NCBI GenBank assembly: GCA_034670405.1
Contig: JAXDDX010000226.1
Location: forward strand, 360,001-424,000
Reading direction: 5' to 3'
DNA: 64,000 bases
Origin: Hoplostethus atlanticus
Lineage: Eukaryota > Chordata > Actinopteri > Trachichthyiformes > Trachichthyidae
In this document: positions 22,897-33,737 of the stretch, one piece after another
Layout of the letters: every line of letters starts with the position of its first letter
Numbering within the stretch: the first letter of the stretch is position 1
Made by a program: the position numbers and the translations under genes
Notes under the pieces: generated by a model
What the model was told of the DNA's origin: nothing
The model's input: the letters and a program-made list of their open reading frames with translations, nothing else
The model's database searches: none

Positions 22897-24270
22897 AGCC
22901 CAGACCTACAGGCACGTGCACGCTCACAGGGTGCATGCGTACGGAGGGAAGAGGAAGTGCACGAGCGAGGCCTGGAAAAATAGAGGGCTAGGGATAGAGG
23001 GAGGATTGTCATTAAGCGAGAGGGAAGAGGGAGGATGAGAAAACAAACACTTTTTCGTTTGGTTTGTTTGTATGTGACGCTGGAACCACACAAACCTTTA
23101 TATATTTCCACCGGGCTGCTGCAGAGTTAGTTTGGGAAAATTGCCTGAATCCTATTTTTGAGCAACAGTTGCTTGACAGCTCCACCGAGTTCAGAAGCAT
23201 GACATTTAAAAAAAACCAAAAAAAAACCCCTCATCATTTGGATGCAGCTTCAAGTTCCACTTCAGCTCAGAACCTCAAAACAGATCATAACTTAGTAATG
23301 AACAGAACATGTCAGAAAACCCAGAAGGATCCGCTCGGTTTGAAATGGAGCTAATCTGAGACCAGGTAAAAGTATAAATCACTTTGGCAAAGTGGATGTG
23401 AAGTTGGAGAGAGAGAAGTGAGGAGAGAGAGAGAGAGAAGTGAGAGAGAGAGAGATGACACAGTTGAATGTGTGTTTAACCAAGTCAGGTTCTGTCTAGA
23501 ATGTGCCTGTTGATGAAGAAGGTACCTGCAATGTTGGACAGGGAAAAAAGAAGAGAAGAAACCCAGCCATGATTCCCACTTGCATGTGGAAACCGCTTTG
23601 AACCCATATCAGAATGATATTTAAGCCCCATTTTCACAAAATAATGCAAGAAGAAGCGGCTGCAGATGCCTCAACTTCCATTTTAAGCGTAGAAGAGAGA
23701 AGGACGCGGCTGGGATGTTTATTAGTGAAACCAAAGCACCAAACTGAGGAGGAGGAGGAGTGAGTGGAGAATATGATCTTCCTCTTCTTCCATCTTTTTT
23801 GAATGGCTAGTCAGTCTAGCTAACTGGTATAGTGTGAAAAGAGGTTGACTTAGCCTAGAGCGAAGGATAAATGGCGTGAAATGGTCGAATTATCTGAATC
23901 TCTCTTTTTTTTTGTTTTGTTCATATTTACATGTTACTTTAAAGTAGTTTGAAAAAAAATAAGTATTACTCCCCCCCAACGTTTGTTTCATTCTCAACAT
24001 TGTCTTCCTATTTATTATTATGATTATTATATTACTGCTCTTCTGTTTCTGTTCACCTGGGCTGCGCTGATGCTGGTGAGACTCACTGCCGTCACCTAGT
24101 GTACAGGATGGTTTAACGCGTCATTTCCTTTCATTTGTAACACAGGAGGTGTTGTGTCCACTGTGAGAAAGGCACATTGTTTGCACCATTACTTTGTGTA
24201 TGTGCAACCTGTAACGACAACGGCTAAAATGTACAATAACAATAATAATAAAGACAATGTAGTCCCTGGA
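22897..24270 (+). other. ppp1r13b: Presumed ppp1r13b 3' UTR
   Basis: Follows the TAG at 22894-22896 without further coding exons and extends to the polyadenylation signal at 24247. It contains (AG)n at about 23407-23455 and several A- and T-rich runs. Confidence 0.65.
24247..24252 (+). terminator. ppp1r13b: Polyadenylation signal AATAAA (ppp1r13b)
   Basis: AATAAA within AATAATAATAAAGAC, about 1.35 kb after the stop codon and followed by a TG-rich stretch (AATGTAG). It is the best candidate 3' end for ppp1r13b in this interval. Confidence 0.6.
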
Positions 24271-24529
24271 ACTGTAGGAAATCCAACCTGTGGCTTTATG
24301 TTCAGGGGAATCGGGCTGTTGTGTGTGTTGATGGGAAAGAAGAGTAGAATAGAATAGAATAGAGTACAAATCACAGGATAGAAGAGAAAGCAGAAATATA
24401 ATAAAGTCAGAAAAGACTAGATTAATGCACACACACATGCACGCACACAGACACACCACAGACAGGTGGTAATAACTGTGGACTGTGGACATTGAGAAGG
24501 GAGTTCACAGGTCACTCAAGTCTTCACAA

Positions 24530-24840
24530 TCGACAGCAGGCAATTTAATTGTATATGTAAATTGCTTTTTAATTAAATCCCCAATCTTAGTTTACTGAAC
24601 AATTAGGCTTAATTGTTTGAGTGAGTTTGCAGAAGAGATTTGTTTCTGTTGCAAGAGCTGAAACAGGCAGGCAGTGAGGTGTCTAATGGCTTGACATTGC
24701 AGAGTAAATATTTTGCATCAAGCTACCAGAGGTAACCACGCTAAGACCGGAAAATAGATGATTTTGCCTTCAAAATAAGAGCATAAACGTTACAGAACTA
24801 TGCAAGTCACTGTGTCTTGTACTTGTCACCACACACTAGT
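24530..24840. other. Unassigned AT-rich segment with homeodomain-like sites
   Basis: Non-coding. It contains several TAATTNA-type sites within 90 bases (CAATTTAATTG, TTTTAATTAAATC, ACAATTAGGCTTAATTG). It could be regulatory; there is no direct support. Confidence 0.3.
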
Positions 24841-24914
24841 TGTCAGGTAGAGTGGTCTAACGTGCCAGGGTTTCTGGTGAAGGTGTGGATTCAAATCCCA
24901 CTACTTTTCGGACA
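24841..24914 (+). pseudogene. tRNA-Leu-like remnant
   Basis: Resembles a leucine tRNA: GTCAGG, then GAGTGGTCTAA (A box region), GCCAGG-TTTCTGG (anticodon stem region) and GTGGATTCAAATCCCAC (T arm/B box). Gaps in the D arm and anticodon loop make a functional tRNA unlikely, so a tRNA pseudogene or SINE head is more likely. Confidence 0.45.
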
Positions 24915-26809
24915 CCCTACATTGTATCATGGTGCATGGCATTCCCTGATGAAAGAGTGCCTAATGGACAGGTAATAATATTAATGTTTAATGACTCAAC
25001 ACACACAAAATATTTGCGAGGAAACTTAGAAGGATATTTACTAGTTATAGAAAAATTAAGAAAATCAAAGATGTCTGTTATAAGTTTTGTGATTGGGTCT
25101 TTGTATATTTTTGGCTGCCCTATTTGCATATATGTGGCATCTTGCATAGGCCTACATTATATGGCTATGAAATGTGTATATGCTGTGAAAAATAATATTT
25201 TGGGAAAAAAAACATTGTATTACTATTTATTGCACGTTCCTCATTAAGATATTTATATAATAACATAATAATGTGCTGTATTAATAACGCACTTTTGATT
25301 GAAAACAAATCTTGAAGTGCCACTGGAGAAAAAAAACCCGATATATTTTATTAGGGTTCAAACCCCGGAGGGGTAGAACCCTATTGTTTTCCTATCGGTT
25401 TATTATTCTTTCTTGTCTTATGCCGTTTCTCAAATTCCCGTGAGCTGGAATGAGCTAAAACCATGAAACTTCCCAAGAAACATGAGCCCAATCGTCCAGA
25501 TGGTGGCACTGTAATTAAGGCCCAAAAGTGCAATTTTGGAAAGGCCACGCCCCTCACACAGTGCCTCCGATTGACTTGAAATTTGACACACAAGTCCAGC
25601 TCAATGTGCTCTACAAAAAAGCCTCAAGAACCACTAAACTAGATTTTCCGCCATTTTGAATTTTTGGAAAAACACATTTTTGACATTTCCTCCTAAACCC
25701 TAGGTCCGATTGCTACCAAATTTTCTGTGGAGCATTATTGGTCCAAGCGTATCAAAAGTTATATAAAGCTTGCTGATATCACAACAATTAGTTTTCATTA
25801 TTATCATTATTTAGTTTTCAAGATATTGACCAATGAATTTCAAAAGGGCGTGGCTCAGCACATAAATAGACCAAAGTCAACAACGGTTAGGCCAATCATC
25901 ACAAAACTTGCAGGATATGTCCACATAAGTACCTTGAAAGTATCCTGAAAGTTTTATTAAAATCGACCACTAGGGGGCGCTACAAATGCAAAGAATGTGC
26001 GTGGCATAACACAAATCAGACTATAAATCAGAAATTGTTTATCCAATCATTACAAAACTCGCAGGATATGTTTGATAACAATGTTGAACCACGTGTCTAA
26101 AATTATTTTGAAATCGCTCAATAGGGGGCACCACCAGTTCCAAACATGTGCATGCGCCTGGTGCAAATTTGTCCTTAAAGGTCCCATATTATGGAAAACA
26201 GTTTATTCCTGGCATATACATGTTTATACATGTTCCACAGGAAATTACTTCCCTAAGCAGCTGAGAAAATTTGAAATCTGGAAGTCAACCCGTTTTTCTG
26301 TATTTTCCTTTTTCCCAAAACGGTGCCAAAGATAGGAGAAAAACAGCCCGTTTCAGAAAATGGTTCCTTTGGACGTCATAAGGTGCTAATCCAGCCCCTC
26401 TCAGAGCATGCCCTCGCCCAGTTGAACAACCAATCCCATTTACGTCATCGCAAAATGCAGCTCACGGCAGTGCCGCAAGCCGTTGCTTATGGTGCATTCC
26501 ATTGTACTCGGAAATCAATAATTCAGAGTCGGTATTCCTAACTTCCAATCTAAATGTGTTCCAGTGCATCTGCTCGGGAAAACATAATCGCCCGCAGCAA
26601 ACTCATGTTTGTATGGTAAGTCTCAGAATGTTACAAGCATCTAAACTCAACATCAACTACTACAGCGCCATTAGTGAAGAGAATCGGCGCATATCACATT
26701 CGGACGCCGTTTTTTCCGAGTACACTGGAATGCACCATTACTTTGCGACGACTGAAGCTAAAACAACATATCAGGAGATATATCAACTCTCCAGTTATTA
26801 TTTTGTAGG

Positions 26810-26892
26810 ATGCAGGCAGCAACATAGATCCCTGCACAGTCTCCCAACACGCGAAAATGCCAGGACAGAGTGGATTAATTTTATTTTTAACA
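26810..26892 (+). pseudogene. THAP-like zinc-finger exon remnant
   Basis: After an acceptor-like TTTTGTAG the frame reads GCRQQHRSLHSLPTRE, then W-x-x-F-I-F. This resembles the Cys...SLHxLP...W...F pattern of THAP-type DNA-binding domains carried by some DNA transposons. Only part of a domain is present and there is no continuing open frame. Weak. Confidence 0.35.
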
Positions 26893-27687
26893 GCAACGGC
26901 TACAGTTTTTTCTGTGTGATGATCAGTCCTCAGACTGCTTGAGCAACGGCAGGATTAGCATCTAAATTGAAGCTTAAAGATGGAGCAATTCATAAGGTAC
27001 GTGACCCATCTGCAAAATTAGAATCTGTAAGTGTCACCATGTTTTGATTTAATTTACCAAATTAGTCTGGTTAGTATATTCACTGCTGGTTAGCTAACGA
27101 GCTAGCGGGGCTAGCCACGGGCTTGTTGGGCGTGGAAGAAGTAAGAAAATTAAAGCTGGAGTCATTAAAAGTAAAGTAAAGTAAAAGTAAAGTTATTGGT
27201 TGGAGTCAGGACTCATCTTAAAGTTATTTGTTGGGACCAGTGTCTGTTTTATAAGTTTGTACTATAAGTCTGTCGAACGTGTCAGGCTTGGTAAACTTTA
27301 GCCACCATTAGTACAATCGTGTTTGGTTGTTTGGCTGCGCTGTTTGGATGCAAATAGATTGCATCCAATAATATATTGGTTAACTGGCTCAACAAAATTG
27401 TCAATCCTAGCTTGTCTGCAAGTTGTATTCAATAAGCTTATGGACATGAGCCATAAATAGACCGGCTACAGCAGAGAGTGTCGCTCACACATCCACATCC
27501 ACAAACACAAGGCACGAAAGTACAATATTACACAGAATTGTTATCATTGAGAAACTAAGTGGAACCGCCTCAGCTGCCTCTTCCCATTCTGGGTCAGACT
27601 CCGGCTCAAACATGTACTCAGTGTTGGTTCTGGAGCGGCCGCCATGGTTAGCATGAGCGCTCTGCTCTCCGCCTCCGCCAGGCGATC

Positions 27688-27790
27688 GCGTGTAGGTTGT
27701 ATGTAATGAGCACTGCTCTCACGCCTCACGCCTCACTCACGGCGTGAGGCGGCCAATCAGAGCAGTGCTCATTACATACAACCTACACGC
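27688..27790. repeat. Perfect 32-bp inverted repeat with 39-bp spacer
   Basis: Arms at 27688-27719 and 27759-27790 are exact complements. The spacer holds a second, GC-rich inverted repeat (CGCCTCAC / GTGAGGCG). It can form a long cruciform or hairpin. Confidence 0.97.
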
Positions 27791-29797
27791 CCTCAAAACA
27801 GCCTGTTCTTTACAATGGAGAAAATGAGAGACTGAAACACACACCACAGAAGCTGGTTTTAGGATTTTTTTTTATATAGACTTCACAAACGTCTTGTAAA
27901 GACCCCCAGGAACAGTTTAAATAGCCCAAAATGAGTACAATACCCCCCCTTTAAATCAATGACAGTTTCTCCAAACATCACCAAACTTGGTGGACATTTT
28001 TAATTAAGCTGTTGAAACATGTCCCCAAAATGTTTTCAAAATTGATCAATAGGGGGTGACGGCATTGTCGAACAAGGGCGTGGGCCTGGCGCAAATTGTG
28101 CTGTAACCCACATTAAAATATGGTTATAAAATAAATAGATTTTTATAAATTAAGTTACAAATAAATTAGGCTACAATTAAAAATGTTGACACTAAATAAT
28201 TTGTAAGAAGAAACAATTAAAACGTATGCCTATACAAATTCATAGTGAAACATTCACCTTTAATTAGTGAATATCCCTTTAAGAAAGACGTTTTTGTTTC
28301 TCAGAAAAAAAGTTATAGCACAGGTGCAGACTAGAACCGTGCACTGCAGAGAGAGAAACGGAGAGAAAGAGAGATAATTTACTTTGTAAAAGACAAATTT
28401 TGTTGTTATGGAAGAGTTTATTTTTTTGAGAAGTTTGTTTCATGGAGTTGGACACTCTTCTTCCTCGTGGTGTGATAGTGTGTGCGCTGTACACGTCCGA
28501 TGACTGCTGAATACATCGCTGCCAGTGTGGTAGGAGTGTTGTGGATCTGAAAACAGAATTGAACTGAACTACAGTACAAAGAACTGAGTTTGAAAATAAC
28601 TGAAAATATACCACTTTGGTACATTACATTTATTTCCAATGTTATGTTGTTGATGTAATGTTCATTTGATGTTTAGATTGAAGAAAGGTGAATTTTATTG
28701 TATCTTACCTGTCGGGGAAGAAAGGAAGAGAGTTAAACCCAAAAGGTTATAGCTCTGATTTACCGGTCATTATTTTTCCTTCACAGGTAAACAGGTAAGT
28801 AAACCTTAAAATCAATAAGACTTAACTCAGGGAATAAAAGAAAAACTAAGCTAAAATAGGCATAACCTAACCTAAAATAAGTTATGTTAGAAACCTGACT
28901 AATCTAACTAAATTAACTAATCTATAGGAAGTTTAGAGAAACAAAAAAGGTTTGGTTATACTTACCTGTGATTTAGGCCTATAAGTAGATTGACTTATTG
29001 TATGATAAGTGTTATTTGTTTGTTACCTTTCCAATCACTAAATTGCCGGCTGTTATATTTAAAGCTCTGTGTCTCTGGTCTGATTTATTATATCATCACT
29101 CCCACGAACCTAGAACTAGTCCAGTCGTATACTTATGCTGTGGATACAGTAACAAGTGCTACATGGGCTTACAGTATAGTATTTCTCTGGGGCTTTTATG
29201 TTTAAACTGGGCTTTGTTGTTTGAGAGTGGAAGCTTCCGTCCTAGTGGCCTTGCTTAAACAGTTAACTGCATATATTTTTGTGGAATTTATCTTCTACTG
29301 TCACCCTGCATGCAGTTTGCCGTAACAAAATGGTTTGAACCCGCGAATCGCCGCTTGCGGCTATATTCTACTATTGCAGTTGCTGAGAGTCTGGATAAGT
29401 GTGTCAGCTAAATACCTACAATAGCTGCGCACATGGAGCTTTATTGTTGTAACCACCTCTATCGGAACAGACTGGCCCAATCTCAATGAAAATTCATTGT
29501 TTGAAAGGGGGTAGTGAAAACCTTTGATAAGCTGTTCAATAGGAGAATATTAGCGGCTAATAACCATGTAAATGCACCGACTTTTGTTCCGATTGAATAC
29601 ATTTCTTGATGAGTTGCCGTTGCGGTAAAGCTCCTGCAGCACTCAACTTCTCCTGTTTAATGACTGCTGCAGAAGTATATTCGGCTGAGACTGCTGCTTG
29701 GCAAATATTGTGCGCAGATGTTAATGTGTGCTCTAACATGGAATCTACTGTGCTTTTGGTAGATCAGACAATGATTCTGCACATGTCAAAAAAAAGC

Positions 29798-29803
29798 TTT
29801 ATT
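29798..29803 (-). terminator. Polyadenylation signal of the fucolectin gene
   Basis: Minus-strand AATAAA (plus-strand TTTATT), about 70 bases beyond the stop codon at 29872-29874, within CAGAATAAAGC. It gives a short 3' UTR. Confidence 0.75.
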
Positions 29804-29871
29804 CTGATTTAAGCACATCACTTTATGACATTCTGCATGTAAATGTAATGAATTTTTGGACCTCCTCAGAC

Positions 29872-30767
29872 CTAATCCAGGCTAGAGCCATATACCTCGA
29901 CCTCACACAGGGTCAGGTACTCCTTTCTTCCTGGAATAATTATGTTGATGTAGCGACCCTCCAGCGCACACTCGAAGCTGCTGGTTACACCTCCAGGGAT
30001 GCTTGTGATCACAGCACATCTACAAGAAGAAGCAAAACCCACTTAGTTAACTCAGCAAAAGGTCAGCTGAATCAGTTAAAATGAAAGCCAAGACTGTTAT
30101 TTTGTAAACCACATCTTAAAAACACTTCCATTATCAGCTTTGATTTGTTAAGAAAGTTTGTCCAATAAATGTTTTTTTCATACACAAAATGCAATATTCC
30201 CAGTAATTACTAATTCACCCATAAACTACCTCGGATTGTCGTTGCCGTTGTTTTCAAGGGAATTTCCAACGTGGATCTCAGCTCCATTGAGTCGCTCTGG
30301 TACGGCTAATCTGTTGGTTATGCTAATGGAAAACCACCATATAGGTTTTGCGGAGGTCCAGTCGCCACCAGGGGCTGAGGTCGGCTTGTGTGTGAGTGCA
30401 GGAGCGCTGTCCCCAGAGGTTGGCACGATTCCCGTCTATGGCATTATATGCAATGCCAGGTGGATACAGTGACGACTGTGTGGCTTTTCCTTGCAGTGCC
30501 AGGTTCTCTCCTGCACAGAGGGAATAGGAAGTCAGTGCTGCTTTTCTGTCAGGTTTTCAGTAGAACAAAGTTGTGGCACTTTTCACATCTTTTCTAAGGC
30601 ACCGTCTTAAAAATCTTTGCTTCAGTTGCACCTGTATTAGTAATGTAGCAGGATCAAGTTTAGGATTGACAACTTCTACCATGGCTTCCACTATGCTACC
30701 ATTTCTACTTCACCCCAACTTACTTGAATACAAAAGTAGCTTGTGAGCACGCTCACTTGACACCAAT

Positions 30768-30812
<45 letters not shown>

Positions 30813-32710
30813 CACCTCACTGCGAGTCAGTTATATAACTTAATCTCATAACTTGTATATCTATTGATTAGGTGAAAATCAATCGCATCTACAAATAGTA
30901 TATCCATGTTACAGCTCTGATTCTCACCAGTTGGGGCACGGTACCCGTAGACTTCCACTTCGCAGAGTGTCAGGATCCTGTTGTCTCCCGGGAGAACCAC
31001 TGTCACATAACGTCCCTCCACACGACTGTTATATTTCATCACGTTCAGATTGTAAGACCCTCCTGCTGCGATTTGAGGAACAACACCAGCCCTAAGAGAA
31101 AGAGGAAGCAGTCTGTGATAAGTGTAGCTGCAGTACTTGGGTCGGCGGCAGCCTAAAAGGCTAGAGAAACCGTGTACCCCGTAGAATCCCTGTAGTCAAC
31201 ATAATGAATACTGTTGTAGAGTCACAACCACAACGCTCAAAAGATGAAAGTAAAAACACATTCAGGGTTTCAATGAGTCATCTTAAGACCTTTTCTTACT
31301 AAATATTATTTATGTTTTTGAGGATGGACTGGATGGATATACAGTGTTTTGGAATTACACCATGTGTTATTAACATGCTGGAAGTAGTAACCAAATGGAC
31401 CCACGTACCACCACTGGCCTAGAGGGGAATCCCACCTGCTCTCAGTTTTCCTTAGTCTGTCTCAAACTTTACTGAACACACCTTGAGCAAGGCACTTGAC
31501 CCCCAGCTGATCCAGTGGAGCTGCTCTGGCCAAGAGCCCATTGCAGACAGACTCTCTGGATAAAAATGCTCTAGTAGCTGTCATTACTCTTCATATCCAC
31601 TTACAATGCGTTTACGGAACCTCTGTTGAGTGGAACGTTCCCAATGCGGACCTCTGCTCCTTTGATCCTTTTGTCACAGCAGTCTCCTCTGTTGATGATG
31701 GTAACGGAGGTGACTATGTAGGTGTCAAGCAGATCCACTCTCCACCAGGGGTTGGTCTGTTGTGCAGTACTGGTGCATGAGCCAGCAAAGAAATCTGAGT
31801 CACGGTTTCCATCAATGGCATTATAGGCAGCGCTAAAGCCCGTCCATGGTAGACCGATGATTCTTGACTGGATTGCTTTTCCACGCAAGGCGACATTTCC
31901 TGTGAAAAAGGAAATCAGTTGAAATACATGTAAAAAGTAACAGAGGGTTATTTTGTAATTTCAGGGTGTTTTCACATATAGTTGTCTTTAAATGAACCAA
32001 ACTCAGTTCTCTTTAACTGGACCAAAAAGTGAAAGAACTGAAAAAGAGCTCAGTTCTTTTTGCATCCACACTGGATGTTCACGTGAAAGAGGCTCAGTTC
32101 TTCTGGTGCACTTGTGCTCTAATGGATCTCAATACTTTTAACATTCACACCCTTTGGAACTCAGACCTTAAATATTGGTTGCAGCAACCATTTCCTTGTG
32201 GTTTTTCCTTTTTCAATTAGCCCACAGAAAGTGAAAAACAAATAGAATTTGAACTATCCTATTTATTTATATAATTTCAATACAAAATATCATATAACAG
32301 AATAGGTTTCAATAATGCAATACAGAATTAACCACAGTAAATAATTTGGTCTCCTCAGACTGTTTTTTTTTTTTGAGTAGGCAGATAGTACGTAGCCGTA
32401 TGATGAGTATGAAGGGACAAACGCGAAGAGAAGTGAGAGTTCTTTGGGTTCATAATGGGGAAAAACCATGGTCTCTGTTCGGTTCGTTTCACAAGAGTTT
32501 GTTTCAAAAGCAAAGTTATCAAAGCATTTTCTAATTATTCACTCCATCATTCAAATGCCATTTTAGAACTCTGGTACTGAAAGCTACACCAGGTTATGTT
32601 TTATTGTAACAGCTACAGATATTACAAGATCATACTTACTTGGAGAGGTGGAAGCCGTGCATGTCCCCAGAAGCAGCAGCAGAAGGAAAGCTATGGTGTC
32701 TTTCATTATT
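29872..32710 (-). CDS. Fucolectin-like protein with two F-type lectin domains
   Basis: F-type lectins are secreted fucose-binding proteins of fish innate immunity. Minus-strand exons: 32640-32710 (ATG at 32704-32706), 31605-31899, 30928-31091, 30230-30510, 29872-30019. Phases agree except that exon 30230-30510 has one extra base. Exon 1 encodes a 22-residue signal peptide ([18 protein letters not shown]...). Domain 1 shows [42 protein letters not shown] and [14 protein letters not shown]. Domain 2 shows [26 protein letters not shown] and, in the last exon, [24 protein letters not shown], then a stop. About 317 residues if the extra base is an error. Domain 1 has Ser where the binding His is expected; domain 2 keeps His but lacks RxD. 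It is either an expressed, diverged lectin or a young pseudogene. Confidence 0.85.
30230..30510 (-). pseudogene. Frameshifted exon of the second F-type lectin domain
   Basis: The 281-base length is one base too long for the phases of its neighbours. The frame breaks in a run of four T after LRKTYMVV at about 30319-30323: upstream residues read in one frame, while ISITNR...[11 protein letters not shown] reads in the next. Uncorrected, translation reaches a stop within two codons. A sequencing or assembly error in the T run is possible. Confidence 0.8.
30771..30808. repeat. Poly(A) run in fucolectin intron
   Basis: A run of about 36 A residues on the plus strand, between fucolectin exons 3 and 4. 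Confidence 0.95.
31385..31590 (+). mobile_element. SINE-like dispersed repeat in fucolectin intron
   Basis: Contains CCTTGAGCAAGGCACTTGACC and ends TGGATAAAAATGCTCTAGTAG, a tail motif found in many teleost SINEs. It lies between fucolectin exons 2 and 3. Confidence 0.6.
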
Positions 32711-33513
32711 CTGGTTGAGAGAAACAAGACATAAGTAGACCTGCACTGAAGACATTTCATCATTATAACAGTCTGAAATTTATTTTAACAGATCTGGGGA
32801 TAACCAAATGGGGACTGTTTTCTTTTTTTAAATGAACTCTGACAGTGTGTTTGTTTTCCCAGCATTGCAGACAGCACTAATGCTTTGGGTAGCAGATCTA
32901 TACAGTAACAAACTACTGGCTTTCACCTATTAATTGTCACAATAACTACAAACTATGTCAACAAATGTCAATCAAACAAATGTCTATCTAGCCTGCCTGT
33001 AATCAACAGTACAGGTTTCTAAAGTAAAGGCCGGTAACAAGAGCCACTCGTCCAGCCGCTAACTGCCTACTCTCTTGAAGCCTTCCCTACTGCCACCTGA
33101 ACTGCTTCAGTCAATGACAGCTCTTCTTTTAATGCAACAACTGTTGGTGTGGTTGCTGGAATAGAGTTTAAATGATAAATATACTTTTACCATTAAGGGA
33201 TTGTTTCTTTCCATGTCCAGAGCAACCTGTTAGAACCTGCATCTATGAGCCTGACTTGGCAACACAGAAAATGTCTATTTTCTATCTCCGAGGAGAGGCA
33301 CATTCCCCTTCTTGGGAGATAGTCTCCTCAGACAGAGGATGGACTACTAAGAGGAAATGACTTTAAATTCAAATAGAGTATTCATTTATCAACAGTTGAA
33401 AATTTAGAGAGAGAACAGAGGGTTTCCCACCTAATCTATCCCGCTATCAGACCTAGCAGAGTCCAGGAGGAGTGAAGCTAAATCAGTTCAAAGGCAGAGA
33501 AAAGTAAAGATAC

Positions 33514-33626
33514 CTCTGAAGTCTTAGAGTCTTGAGCAAAAAAATCCTCTTCTTATCAAAGGCAAAGTAAAAAGTTGCCGCTGAAGTTTTGGACAGGGAT
33601 CCTCTTCCTCACGGATCTCTCCAAAG
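33514..33626 (-). other. Probable non-coding first exon of the fucolectin gene
   Basis: Lies about 30 bases downstream of the TATA box on the minus strand and ends in a good donor, CTTCAGAG|GTATCT. The next acceptor (CTCAACCAG|AATAATG) opens the signal-peptide exon 4 bases before the ATG. Confidence 0.55.
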
Positions 33627-33650
33627 TTCCTCTTCTACTGGCTATTGTTG

Positions 33651-33657
33651 TTTTATA
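33651..33657 (-). promoter_or_regulatory. TATA box of the fucolectin gene
   Basis: Minus-strand GGGGTATAAAAC sits about 940 bases upstream of the start codon and about 30 bases upstream of the inferred first exon. A CCAATCA motif on either strand lies nearby (33689-33703). Confidence 0.6.
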
Positions 33658-33737
33658 CCCCTCCTCTCTCTCTCAGACAGCAGAATCAACCAATCACCAA
33701 TCAGAGGTGTGAGGTTGGCCGAGTAGCCAGACACCAG

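Larger units (their letters stand above)
26179..27950. mobile_element. 1.77-kb insertion flanked by TTAA (piggyBac-like target site)
   Basis: TTAA at 26175-26178 and again at 27951-27954 flanks the segment. The paralogous host repeat at 40941-40960 reads straight through a single TTAA (40950-40953) with matching flanks, which proves an insertion. The left end is AGGTCCCATATT; the complement of the right end begins AGGGGGGGTATT, only loosely inverted. No transposase is recognised. A THAP-like coding remnant (see 26810) and a perfect palindrome (27688-27790) lie inside. Confidence 0.85.
25353..29375 (+). mobile_element. Long host repeat (about 2.2 kb without insertions), copy A
   Basis: Begins GGGTTCAAACCCCGGAGGGG and ends near TTTGAACCCGCGAATCGCCG, so the ends share an inverted GGGTTCAAA motif. 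The body has several CAATAGGGGGC/CTAGGGGGCGC boxes spaced through it. It is interrupted by the TTAA-flanked insertion at 26179-27950. A second partial copy lies at 39445-41275 and a fragment at 13975-14420. The coding portion, if any, is not recognisable and the superfamily is unknown. Confidence 0.7.

Noticed and set aside
24885..25247. 120-codon plus-strand frame
   Set aside because: No recognisable domain or family, AT-rich, and it starts inside a tRNA-like relic; likely chance.
25353..29375. CRISPR-like array from repeated CAATAGGGGGC boxes
   Set aside because: Boxes are few, irregularly spaced and part of a eukaryotic dispersed repeat.
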